Notes under the pieces: model-generated
The model's database searches: none
What the model saw: the letters and a program-made list of their open reading frames with translations, nothing else
Told to the model about the DNA's origin: nothing
Source of the DNA: Corylus avellana
Lineage: Eukaryota > Streptophyta > Magnoliopsida > Fagales > Betulaceae
Direction: 5' to 3'
DNA length: 64,000 bases
Assembly (NCBI RefSeq): GCF_901000735.1
Contig: NC_081550.1
Span: 702,669 to 766,668, forward strand
Made by a program: the position numbers and the translations under genes
In this document: positions 11,755 through 22,740 of the stretch, in pieces
Numbering within the stretch: the stretch's first letter is position 1
How the letters are laid out: each line of letters begins with the position of its first letter

Positions 11755-12294
11755 TCAGATCGACTCTGGGTGAGTGCCAGTAGTGCAGGCCTTGCTTTTA
11801 CACACCGGAATATCTTCAAACTGTTTAGCTGGCAGCTTCTCCGACAAAGCACCAACGTAGAACTCAATCGAATCCGACTCCTTATCGGCCTGAATCCCAG
11901 TCACCGAGACCCAAATAAACAACTTTTTGGCTTGAATCCCAGACACACTGGACACAGACCCATAGCTCAACTTTCCGTTGACTTTCTTGCCATAGTAGAC
12001 CAACTGGTCAAACTGAACGTAACATGGGTTTGCGAGCTCGATGCTGAAAGAGCCGTCGTCGGAGAGATTGTAGGACTTGACGTTGTTTGGGAGAAGACCC
12101 TTTGGGAGGCCGTACTGGGGGAGGAGGTCGTGGACGTCTGTAATGGATTGGAGTGGGGAGGATGGACGGTTGGGATTGAGTTTTGGCCCTTTTGGGTTTC
12201 TAAGGGATAGAGAGAGATGGGTTTCTGAGAAAAGGGTGAGAAGTAGAAGAAGGAGAGAGACTGGAGAGATGATGATTTTGTGTGGAGAAGCCAT
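11755..12294 (-). CDS. DUF538 family secreted protein
   Basis: A single-exon frame encodes 179 residues. Residues 1-30 form a signal peptide (ISPVSLLLLLLTLFSETHLS). A Pro/Asn-rich spacer follows, then the DUF538 domain at about 50-165: DVHDLLPQYGLPKGLLPNNV, ELANPCYVQFDQLVYYGKKV, GKLSYGSVSSVSGIQAKKLF. DUF538 proteins are small plant-specific beta-barrel proteins of unclear function, proposed to resemble lipid- or hydrophobe-binding folds. The domain is complete, with the conserved paired Cys (NPCYVQF, and the C-terminal VCKSKAC). It matches the family member next to the LTPG and F-box/kelch genes in Arabidopsis (At1g55265 from memory). A GT donor-like site just after the stop may mark a 3' UTR intron. 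Confidence 0.9.
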   Translation of the reverse strand: MASPHKIIISPVSLLLLLLTLFSETHLSLSLRNPKGPKLNPNRPSSPLQSITDVHDLLPQYGLPKGLLPNNVKSYNLSDDGSFSIELANPCYVQFDQLVYYGKKVNGKLSYGSVSSVSGIQAKKLFIWVSVTGIQADKESDSIEFYVGALSEKLPAKQFEDIPVCKSKACTTGTHPESI

Positions 12295-12619
12295 TGATGG
12301 AAAGCTTTGGGAGAGCGTGAGAGGCCTTGGACCAACACCGACTTGGGTGCGTGAGAGGAAGAGAGACTTGAATTATTATATCCCATTAACGTATTAAAAT
12401 CATAAAATCAAATAGGATTTTGTTGTATTTTAATTAAGTAATTTAGATTTAAATTTTATGGCTTCTAAATATTGTTAATCTTAAGTCTTTTCTTAGTCTA
12501 TTATATTTCATTAAAACTTTTCTCTAAAAGTTGAGAGACATAGAGATAATAGAGGAGTTAAAAGAAAGGTAAAAGTTGAAAGTGAAACTTGTTTGTGGGG
12601 TTAGATTGCTCAATAATGT

Positions 12620-13260
12620 CTTTGTACCTCAAGATAGCAATCCCTCTTGGGGAAGATTATTTGGCAGAATAAGGTCAAGTGCGACATATTTTTTTGGACA
12701 GCTACTTAGGAAAGATGCTTGTCACGGATAACTTTAGGAAACAACATATTATTTGGACAGCTACCCTGAAAAAGATGCCTACCATAGATAACTTTACGAA
12801 AAAAACAAGTTATTGTAGTTGATTAGTGTTATATGTGTAAGAGAAATGAAAAGTCTACAAATAATCTCATTATCAATTATGAGATTGTCAATGCCTTGTT
12901 GCGTGCTATTTTTAAGAGTGTTGGATTAGCTTGTTAGAGAGGATTGCCAAGCGGTCATCATACCACATATGCGTAGAAGATGGTGTTGTTTTGTCTTTTG
13001 TGGTGTCTTTATATGGATATAAATAATAGAAGTTTTGAAGGGGCAAAACTTTTAAGTCTTTTTTCGATTTGTATTTTTCTAAATTTTTTTTTTATCATTG
13101 GACAACTGCTATGGATTTAATGTGATTAATTTTCTTGATTTTCTTAACTTGTTCTATTTTTCAAGTTATGTATTTTTCTTGTATATTGAATGTATCCTTG
13201 AGTTGCATATTTGCACTTTTAACGACATATATTTTTATTTTTATTTTAAAAGAAAATACA
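12620..13260 (+). mobile_element. Degenerate LINE 3' end (reverse transcriptase zinc-binding region)
   Basis: Broken frames read GKMLVTDNFRK and, 21 codons later, KKMPTIDNFTK. Both match the zf-RVT motif of plant LINE ORF2 proteins, so this part is duplicated. Further on come fragments like WCLYMDINNRSFEG, the usual end of ORF2, and a 3' region with a TTGTATATTGAATGTATCCTTG-type motif before an A-rich tail. Many stops show it is dead. Confidence 0.7.
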
Positions 13261-13348
13261 AAAGGAACCCTATTCAATGGGTAAAGTTGCGTATGAGATA
13301 AATTATTGATTGCATAGCTAAAATGGCAGTTGGTAATTGCTTGCACCC

Positions 13349-14151
13349 AGGGTTATAAACGAGCCGAGTTTAGGCGAGCCAGAGCTATTCAAGTTCAGCT
13401 CATTTAAAAATTTTACGAGCTCGAGTCGAGCTCATGCCGAGCTCCGAAATTTAAGCTTGGCTCGGCACACCAAGGAAAATTCCTTGTGCGAGCTGAGCTC
13501 GAGCTCGCCTAGTAGCCGAGCCGAGCTAGCTCAACTAATACAAACTTTTAAAAATAATAATAATAATAACAATAACTTAAATGACTCATCTTCCCAATGA
13601 GACAAATTATATTAGTAAAAACGTTTTACTTCCTAACCAACAAATTGAGGGCAACTTTGATAAAAAAACCGTTTATTATATATACAAATTATCTAACATT
13701 TTGTTTTTTTAATATTAACCAATTAGCTCTCTATATATATAACTAAACCAATTAACTAATTAGTTAACTTAGTTTAATACACACAATACATTAGTTAACT
13801 ATAAATAGTTATACATTATATGACTACATTATTAATATTTTAACTATATATATTTAGTATTTATGCTACATACTATATAAGCATAAATACTATTTAATAA
13901 GTTATATATTATATAAGCTATTTTATATATATATATATATACATAAGTCGCGCTTATAAGCAAGTCGAGCCCCTATACGAGTATGTTCACGAACTTTAAA
14001 CGAGCGAGCCGAGTTTTATACGAGTATGTATCTTTTAATAATCGAGTATAGTTTCGTGTTCACGAACAGCTCATTTAAAAATCGAGTCGAACACGAGCCG
14101 AGTTTTATCGAGCCAATCCCAAGCGAGCTCACGAGTGGTTTTGTTCGTTAG
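13349..14151. mobile_element. Non-autonomous hAT-like element with TCGAG-rich ends
   Basis: Both ends (13349-13530 and 13940-14150) are packed with short motifs such as CGAGCCGAG, GAGCTCG and TCGAGC in opposite orientations, and the centre is AT-rich. The element is flanked by ttgcaccc (13341-13348) and ttgcaccg (14152-14159), a 7-of-8 match, which fits the 8-bp target duplication of hAT elements. Terminal inverted repeats are weak and there is no transposase. A small related fragment lies at about 21255-21370. Confidence 0.6.
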
Positions 14152-14731
14152 TTGCACCGGAGTCTGTTGCATCCCTACTTCAATTACAATGACAGAGTTT
14201 ATAATGCCTAATTTTACAAGGGTATAATGGTCATTTCACTTTCTTTTCTTGACCATTCTATCCGATAAAAAGAGGCTCGGAAATGGAGAGGATCCTTCTC
14301 CTGCTGAGAATTACCCAAGAGCAATCACCACAAGCACATACACACTGAAAAAGAACAGTAAAAATGTACCTGACAAGTTCCAATATGTGACAATTAAAAG
14401 GACAAACTGGCAGGAACATTGTTTTCACAACTTAGTCTAATTTCTTGGCTATCTCGTTAATCTAATGCATGGGGAAACTTCCCCCAATATGATATTTTAG
14501 TACAGTACATTTTCAAACAGCGGAAATAGGGATGCATTTCAAACCAAGGCATGATAACATCTCATCTCGTCCAGTATGTACATGGTATATACAATCTTGT
14601 TTAGATATGACACTACCAGACAAACGATTTGTGAGTCTGAAATATCCTCTGGCCCTAGAAGGCTGATAATTGCATAACACCTTTCAGCACCACACTACCA
14701 TACGACGCAAGTACTCTTGCCGTCCTGACGT

Positions 14732-16764
14732 CTACTCGGTCATTAGCATCTCAATTTCCTTCACAGGAGTTGGGAGCTGCAAGTTGGAAGAAGATTAGGC
14801 AACATGGAAAGCCAGTATCTTGAAGCACATCATTAGGAAAGTTTCAACAATAATATTCCGATTTGAATAAGGGAATGCAAGTGCATGAAACGAAATATAG
14901 GATCCAAACAAAAACTACTTGTAGAATCCATCACATAATAAACATATGCATTGATGTCATACTTCGCCATATGATGACCGATTTATATAGTCATTAGCTC
15001 AGAGAGATTGACTGTTAATAGCAGAAATTCAAGAAAATGTGATTCTAGCAAAGTATAGTATTGTCATTATTTATGCAGGACCCAACATGAGATGATCTGT
15101 GCATACAATCAATTATATCCTTCAGAAAAGAAAAGAAAAGAAAAGAAATTCCAGCAATAACATCTTTGTGCAACCTCAACGTTAATCTATATGACTTAAA
15201 AAATACAGATGGGCTAAAAACTTCTCTTAATCAGGGTAGCGCATCTCCCATGGACAAAATATGGAATAAGCTAGGCTACCCACACCAAATTAATGTTCTC
15301 CTTGATACAAATTAATATTAAGGCTATGGCCTTCCTTAGACACCAATGGAGAGCCAAAATTTCCATATGAAGACGAGTATGCCTGCTCATTCAGACTTTG
15401 GAAAGACAACAACATTCAGTCACAACCTAATTTCTACGTGGCCCGGCCCTTGGTTCTCAACAGAGCAACTATTGAGACTGAACTTATGCAAACCGTATGA
15501 AAGCAACTATTGTGTTTGCAAGCAGAAGTATTAGTCTTTTCTTGTCTTCCTTGTTCCAAAATTGATCAATACCGGATCACAAAACGCCTATGATCATAAA
15601 TACTCCAAGACAAAATTTCCCTGAAGTTTGAAACTTCTTAGAAGGAGAGAAGAATCAAATGGTGCCAACATCTCACACGCCCTTCAATTACGCGGTATAG
15701 AGAAATCTACAGGTCAGAAGAGTTGAGAAAACTTACCCCACCCCTCAGAAAAGAACAAACTAGCGGTAATAGGCATGGGAAAAGGACAGAGAGAGAGAGA
15801 CATGCTGGGCACGATATATGAACTGCATCTTTTAGCCAATTGAAGAGCCTTAAAAGAAGCGTCAATGTTGTTATCTCTCCCAATTACAATCTTTGGTTCA
15901 ACCCTGAAATCTAGCTAGTTTACCCTTCCTACCAACTAGAGCAGAGCATAATGCTCTCAAATACATTTAAGAATTCAATCTGAATAATGAAAAACTGGTT
16001 TGCTACTCTACTATTAAGTTCCATAATAATACAGATGAAATTGATCTAGGACTTGAAGATTCACAAAATATAAAGGATAAACTAGGGATTAGTTCTCCTA
16101 ATAAAAAAAAAAATCATCACTTCAGAAACAATTCAAAAATTCCAATGATTTGCAAACCCAGATTAGAACCAAACTCAATACAACAAGATTCACCAAACAT
16201 GTAATCCAAAAAGCACACAATAACCGAAATAAGAGAATCCAAAGATAGCTAACAAACCACAACAGGAACCAATACCTCAAAAAACCGTTTGACGCAAGTC
16301 CCAGTGACCTTGTCGCGGCAAGAATGGACGGTCTTAAATTGACCCAGATCGAGCTTCTTGTTGATGATCCCAACCTGAAAGTATATGCTATCGGAGGGGG
16401 GCAAATCGACCCTGATCTCGTCCACGTCAAGCCACAGGAAGAACCTCTGGACCTGAATGCCCTTGAGGCCGGTGATAGACCCGTAGCTGAGCTTGCCGGT
16501 GATGGTCTTGTCGTAATAGACCAAGTAGTCGAACTGCACGTAGCAAGGATTGGCCAAGTAGACGACGAACCGGCCGTCGGAGGCGGAGAAGGTGTAGTTG
16601 ACGACCGAGTCTGGTAAGAGCCCGCTCGGGAGCCCGAATTGTGAGAGGATTTCGTAGACTGTGGGGTCGGAGTCAGAGAGCGAAAGCGAAGGGATCGTGA
16701 GGATGGACAGGAAGAACAGCAGGAAATGGATCAGACCCAGATGGGTTTTCGTGTTTGCAGCCAT
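14732..16764 (-). CDS. DUF538 family secreted protein, two exons
   Basis: Exon 1 is 16276-16764 and exon 2 is 14732-14776, joined in phase 0 for 177 residues. Residues 1-30 are a signal peptide (LGLIHFLLFFLSILTIPSLS). The DUF538 domain follows: EILSQFGLPSGLLPDSV, YLANPCYVQFDYLVYYDKTI, GKLSYGSITGLKGIQVQRFF, HSCRDKVTGTCVKRFF. The last exon is only 15 codons (LPTPVKEIEMLMTE, stop), after a cttgcag acceptor. Without it the frame would run on into VLVPVVVC. The intron is 1.5 kb. I prefer the ATG at 16762-16764 (MAANTKT) over the in-frame ATG at 16803, because the signal peptide then starts properly. Function of the family is unclear. It is the same-strand neighbour of the DUF538 gene at 11755-12294, from which it has diverged. 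Confidence 0.88.
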
Positions 16765-18411
16765 GGTTTCAGTGGCTTGTACAGAGAGAAAATGCCAGGG
16801 CAAAGTGTTTGTTTCTTTGTCTTAGAGAGTTTTATGGGTTTTCTTGGGGGGAGCAAATTGAGATAAAGTTTTGTGCATTTATTGAGAGTCATGGATAATG
16901 TGTTGGCATCGTTCCTTTTCTTTGACTATACTTGAGCCGACCTTATCCTTTTGAAGACAAATTTTCGCTTGAATTGCAAGGCCTTTTGACTAGTAAAAGG
17001 GAATTAGATATGAAAATATGTATTAAAAAAGAGCTAAAAGATGAATAAATAGACATGAAGTTTAGAATGAAGGATGAGGGGACAAAAACCATTAAGATTC
17101 AATAGGAAATCCTGTGTGTTAGGTGAATAAGAGTTTCAAGAGGCACACTTGTTTTGACATAGAAGGAATTGGGAATCATCACCTAATGAAGTAGGAGAAA
17201 TTGGAAATCAATCTTTCTTTATTTTAATTTCTTGGGTTTCCCTTTAAATAAGGAGTTTATGTTAGCCTTAGTTATGAAGGAATAAAGAGTCTATTTCCAA
17301 ATCATCTTAGAGATGTTCTTTGTTATCATATTATGCTTAGTTGTTATGTATTAGTCTATCTTTTATACACGTAATTGTTATTGGGTAGAAGTCTTTAAGG
17401 CAACGTTTTATAAATAAAAGAGCATGTAAAGTTAAAATCTAAACCTATCCTTTACACTTGAAATGAAGACATCCTATTCCACTAAAAACAAGAAGATAAT
17501 TATGTTTTATTTTTCTGTCATGTATTTATTTATTTTTAGGTTGTAAGTATTGCAACTGGTCACCACTCAAATGAATGATGTTGCAGAAGCAGCTCCTATG
17601 TCCACACCTTTCGAATCAGGCTCAAATCCCAACCCCCAAATGAAAACAAAATAAAAAGGGGACAAGAGATACTTTTGTTTCTTCCCACCCACAATTGTTA
17701 CTGTTGTTTTGCACCCACCAATGCAAACAGAATGTTAAAGTGTACATGATTTTTTCCCCCCAAAAGCAGGAGGGCCAAGACATTATTGTTCTTAAATAGT
17801 CAGATTAACATTTGTGGGTAATTTGTTGCTTGCCATGTTGTCATGGTGTGAGCATTTGCAGGAGGGAGAATTTGAGGAGAGGAGTTGTGAATGGAAATTG
17901 TTTTACTTCTTTTTTTGTTAAAAAAAAAAAAAAAAACTAGTCATTACATGAAAAACAAAAAAGCATTTTACGGTCGATCAAAAATATTTTTAGATTGACC
18001 AAAACATTCAAGCGCAACAAAATATTTGAAAATATTAAGTAAATATTTTCCGTCGAAACAAATAGAACTAAGTAAATATTTTATTGGATCATCTCCAACA
18101 TATACCCATTTGGGCTGTGCATTGCCATATCTTTTTGTTTCGTGAAGCTCAATAGCTTTCATCTCTAGGCCATCTTTCATGGCCCAAATTAAGTTTGGGA
18201 ACCACACATGACACCAACTCCCATGCATAAACTCCAATCCAGTGGCTCAAACCATCTCCATGTCATGGCCAACCCTTCTTTATTTTTCTTTGAACTTTTT
18301 TTGGATTGAATAATGTTCATCGTGCCTTATAGTAGCATATACACGGTTAGATTTGTGAATCATCTCAATTTCACTTAAAATAGAGAGGATCTTGATCAAG
18401 TTAGGGATAAT
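16765..18411. other. Intergenic, AT-rich
   Basis: This contains the upstream region of the second DUF538 gene. An 89-codon minus-strand frame at 17968-18237 has no similarity I recognise. No RNA gene is seen. Confidence 0.5.
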
Positions 18412-18557
18412 GTATGTTTGATAAAGCGTTTTGGAGGGTATTTTTTAAAAAAATGTTCTAATGTGACATAAATGTAAAATGATTTGAAGTGTATTGTGTT
18501 TTAGATTGTTTGTTAAGAACATAAAAAAAAAATAAAAAAAATTTAACAAACGAAGCC
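18412..18557 (+). mobile_element. MITE of the GTTTGTTAA family
   Basis: It starts GTATGTTTGATAAAGCG, has the internal motif AATGTGACATAAATGTAAAA, and ends TTTAACAAACGAAGCC. The ends are inverted copies of each other. The same layout occurs at 27929-28090, 37832-38002, 59303-59400 and, reversed, at 61985-62120. Confidence 0.65.
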
Positions 18558-18894
18558 AGTTGTTATTATCCTCTTTAACATTGTTTTTCATGGCAACCAA
18601 AAGGAAAATTAAAGTACTTCTCTTCTCTGCTGGAGTGGTGGCTACCAACAGACCATTAGATGTTGGCTATTTTGTCTAGATACTCCATTAATTGTGGCAT
18701 CACTTGAAACTTAAAAAATAATTTATCACTGGAATAAGTCCAATTGCTCCATGCAGATCCATTGAATGTCCAGTGCAGTTGGAAAATTTATGGCAAATAA
18801 AATTCTACAAAGAAAAAGGGGGATCTAGTATAACATACATCTGATCAAATAAAATACAATAATGACCAAAATAGGGGGGGAGCATACAATTTTA

Positions 18895-19854
18895 TCAAAC
18901 ATAGAAAGGTTGGTTTGATGTGAAAAACCATACTAAAATCCCACAGACCATCTCTGCTCCCAACCATCTCTTTCTCACCCCAGCATCACTGTTTTCTGCA
19001 GCACTTGATCCACTGCTGGTGGAATTCCCTTTAGCTTAAATCAGTAAAAGGAAAAAGATTAGTCAAAAATGCAAACTTCCTAAGTTCGGTGGTTTCAAAA
19101 CGTGCGGTTTGAAATAATAACAATTTCAAATCGCAGTTAAACATTTGGTAAACTTTATTCCTTTGCCTTTAGTTTGAAAACATGAAAAAATTAACATGTT
19201 TTTTCTAAAACACGCTTTCAAATGAGACACTTTCCACAATTTTGTTTTGAAACAAAGCCAAATCCCACTCTAAATCCGTGTACAAATCTGGGAAAAAAAA
19301 ACTATATAGACAAGAATTAAATTTATTACCACTGGCAACTGGTGTACTCCCTTTGGTGCTGTTTGAGAATCCCTCAAATACTTTAGCATCAGTTGAATTA
19401 GGTGCCAGATGCAAAAGAGCTGAATCCATCACCAATATTGTAACCAATCATCAATTGGTGGCTGAGAAAATAGTGAACACATGTGGGTGTGTGTGTGTGT
19501 GTGTGTATAAGTATACTTACAAATACACTCAGTTGTGTTGGTTGGTGTATGACAGGCAGTGGGGAGGCTTAAAGCAAGCGTTGCGTTTATCTTGAGGCCA
19601 AGACTGGGATCATCTCTGTCTTTAATCAGGATGCAGAGGCATTTCATGCTCTTCTGCAGGACTTGCTTGAGGCCAGTGCAGCAGTCCAGAGTGGGAGCTT
19701 TGGCATCACCACCAACATATGGAAGGCATGTAGCGAGCCCGACTAGCTGGTCTGCACATTCTGCTCTGTCTTGGTCCAAGTTTGAGCTGCCAAAGCCAGC
19801 CAGCAGCAACACCAAGGTGAATGAGAACCCCAAAGTTGCATTATTTGAGCCCAT
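18895..19854 (-). CDS. GPI-anchored non-specific lipid transfer protein (LTPG)
   Basis: Three exons, 19521-19854, 19330-19419 and 18895-19034, give 187 residues. Residues 1-24 are a signal peptide (LGFSFTLVLLLAGFGSS). The eight-cysteine motif is complete: AECADQ, ATCLP, LDCC, KCLC, ACH, TEC. A Ser/Thr/Gly-rich linker follows (NSTSSGSSAAENSDAG), then a short hydrophobic tail (MVCGILVWFF), as in GPI-attached LTPGs. Such proteins carry lipids at the outer plasma membrane and wall and help export cuticular wax. Phases fit exactly (1, then 1) with donors t|gtaagt and g|gtaata. Intron 1 (101 bases) is largely a CA/GT microsatellite. Context suggests the orthologue of At1g55260 (LTPG6), unverified. 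The C-terminal hydrophobic tail is short, so anchoring is probable rather than certain. Confidence 0.88.
19485..19506. repeat. (GT)n microsatellite in LTPG intron 1
   Basis: About 11 GT units fill part of a 101-base intron. On the transcript strand it is a CA repeat starting about 15 bases from the 5' splice site. Confidence 0.9.
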
Positions 19855-22205
19855 TGCTGTGCAGAGAAGTCAGAAAGAGGTGGAAATTAGGGAATGAGAT
19901 GATGGCAGAAAGAGGGTCTCTCTGTGCCTTTTTATGCTTTGGTTGTGACTTTATTGAATGTGGGGCGTGGGAAAAAGAGTTGAATAACTAGTGGTTCGTG
20001 ATAATTATTCAAACTGGATACTTCACATGTGAAGGTGATAATTTGTCCTCAAATGGGCAGGCCTTGGATTGGTGGTTCAAAACATCTTACCTAGAATTAC
20101 GGCAAAAATTTTAGTGCTTTGATAGTACTTGGTTGTTTAACTCTTAAGCATACCATGTTAATTCACATTAAATTACATGTTGTTATGATCACATATGTAA
20201 ATCAACCCTTCCCCTTCTTTTTATTGAGTGTTTCCCACGTGATGGGCATTTCGGGGGAGGGAGGGTTTAGGAAGAATTGATTTGATTCCATGAATCCCAC
20301 TTTGTGAGGCAATTGCTATCTCATACTCTAATATCGGGGTGTTAGGGTGCACATGGTTCAAATATGATCTTCTCAGTATGTTTTTTTCCTGGGACCGATA
20401 CGACTGTTGTATAGGGCTTGATTGGACATGGCTAGCTTGTACTGTTGCTTGTGAGATGGACCTTATTCAACCAACCCTAGGCTTGAGGACCCATTGCCAA
20501 ATGAATTATTCTTGGGTGCACCACTATGATCACAAATGCATTATTCAATATTCATAACATGATTTGACTTGCTTCTAGTATATAAATAACTGAAGATATC
20601 CTGTAATTTAAGTAAACGGCGGAGATTACAAGACAAATCTTAGCCTTTACCATTGTCAGTGAAGTCTACCCCAATCTTGCAATTTGAACCACGGAAAACC
20701 TCCAGTTTATTTAATCACTCGAGACAAGCCAAATCCTTCATAAAATATACACGAAAAGTTAAAAGAGACATGCTTGAATTTTGTAAGTATGTCATGTTAG
20801 AACAGCTAAACATTGAACTGTTTGTTGTTCTTTTGCTCCACAAAATACTCCATTTGGGTCATCTTGATCCAGAAGTACACTGGATGGCTAAGATCTTAAT
20901 ACTTTTTGGAAGATCAAGTTGTCTGATTGGATAAATAAAAGGGTACTCAATCAATTAGAAAAAAGAAAAGAAAAAGGGTACTCAATTGTCCTTTAAATCT
21001 ATGCTTTGGTTCGAGCACCATTCTCTATTAGAATTTCTCTTATCATATATTACCAAAGAAGAGGAAACAGCTAATTTTGTTTTGGCAACCCGTGAACAAT
21101 TTTGGGCACATCCGTGATTATTTGGATTAATCCGTGACTGCCCATAGATTAACATATATGGTATTCTGGCCCCAATTTGTCTTCTCTTGTTGTTTAACAA
21201 TAGCATAACAAAACTTTATTAAATGAATAAAGTTTGAACAAAAATAAGTTAATTGAGTAGTGGGTGAACATGTTCGAGCTCATTCGAAAAATAAATAAAC
21301 AGAGCTTGAACGAATTATCTAGCACGATGATAAGTTTAATTCAACTCGTGTTCGAAAAAAATATGATGCGATTCGCGTCTTCCTACAAAAGTTTCATTTA
21401 TGTTATATATAAATCTCATAACGTTAATAGGAGCTAGTTATAAGTCAAATCATATTATAAACCATTAGCTATCTCTTTTCTTTTTCGAAAACAACATTGA
21501 TCTATATCTTTTCGATACGTTATTGTCTGTGTAATTAACGTTTGCCCTCTATTTTTTAAGGGAACTGTGTTCTTGCCTTTTCTCGTTAAGTTGGCCCATT
21601 GAAGTGTCATGTTTCTCGGTAGTTAGGAAAATTGACACATTTAAGTAGGATATCTCGATAAATTTACTATTTATTTTAGTTAATAAAGCAGTTTTCTTTA
21701 TTTTATTTACCCACTACATATATCATGCTTTGTATTTTGAGAAATGTTTTTCTTAAATTTTCTTTTATTTTTTTTATTTTTTTTATTTTTTTTATCAAAT
21801 TAACTATTGGACATGTCTTCATACATATCCAACGGTTGATCTGGAAAAGGATGTATGAGAGATGGACTAGAATGTACATTTAGCACGTCTCTTATATTTT
21901 AACTATCAACTTTTATTATTTTATTTAAATATTCATAATGTTAAAAGATTTTAATTTTTTTTTTAATTTTTTTTTTTTTTTAAAAAAAAGGTATTGGTGA
22001 GCACTCTAACATCTTATCAAACATTTGAGCATTAGCGAAATGATAATACTCTAATTATATTATATTAACGGCTCATATTTATAATATTTTTAATAGGAGA
22101 CTCAATCTTTTACATACGTGGAACATACCCAATTCTTTTTTTTTTTAACAAGAACATATGCAATTCTTAAAATGCTGACATTACTAGTAACTAATTTATT
22201 GTACT
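19855..22205. other. Intergenic, AT-rich
   Basis: LTPG promoter region (AT-rich, possible TATA cataaaaagg near 19930), then spacer. At 21255-21370 there is a fragment of the TCGAG-type repeat (GTTCGAGCTCATTCGAAAA). Poly-T stretches fill 21750-21990. No gene recognised. Confidence 0.5.
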
Positions 22206-22740
22206 AGTTTTTTTAAAAAAAATATGGAACTTCCATTGATGAAATTTTACGAGCATAAAGCTCTTACACCATAGAGCATACAACGTTGAAAAATCATAGG
22301 TAAAAACTATGAAGATTACAAAGTCATAAAAATGACTTCAAGCTTCCGCTAACTCATGCACAACTATATTTAAAGAACAGATCTGTTTCGTGTAGACTAG
22401 ATCTAGGACATGAGTAGCCCAAATACGAAACAAAAATAGAAAACAACTAGAAACTAAAAAACTGGCTGTGAGAGTTAAGCCCCCGCACCGATCTACTCTA
22501 TCCTCAACCCGAAGGTCAGGACAATAAATCCATCCTTAACCCGAAGGCCAGAACAAACAGAATTAAAAACACAAAACGAAAACTCCACAAGCAGCAGTGG
22601 AGGAGCACGACATTGTAGACATCCATTCGGAAGACATGCCTTGGCCGAAGAAGACGATCAGATCTAAGGTTGAAGAGACTAGATCTGGATCTAGATCTAC
22701 AAACTAGATCTAAAGCAACTCACTAGAAACGGAGACCGGT
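22206..22740 (-). mobile_element. Retroelement-like remnant rich in AGATCT
   Basis: On the minus strand the end of the block reads like a worn LINE ORF end: a VVHELAEA-like phrase, then a 3' region and an A-rich run near 22206-22220. Upstream are two near copies of a 26-base phrase (about 22500-22555, containing CCTTCGGGTTGAGGAT) and several AGATCT hexamers. Classification is uncertain. Confidence 0.35.

Noticed and set aside
11770..12397. Frames on both strands overlapping the first DUF538 gene
   Set aside because: Shadows of the real minus-strand coding exon.
17968..18237. 89-codon minus-strand frame
   Set aside because: It resembles no family I know and sits in AT-rich DNA with repeat-like ends, so it cannot be supported as a gene.
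20339..21206. Short frames between the LTPG and PIG-V genes
   Set aside because: No similarity, no conserved motifs, AT-rich spacer.
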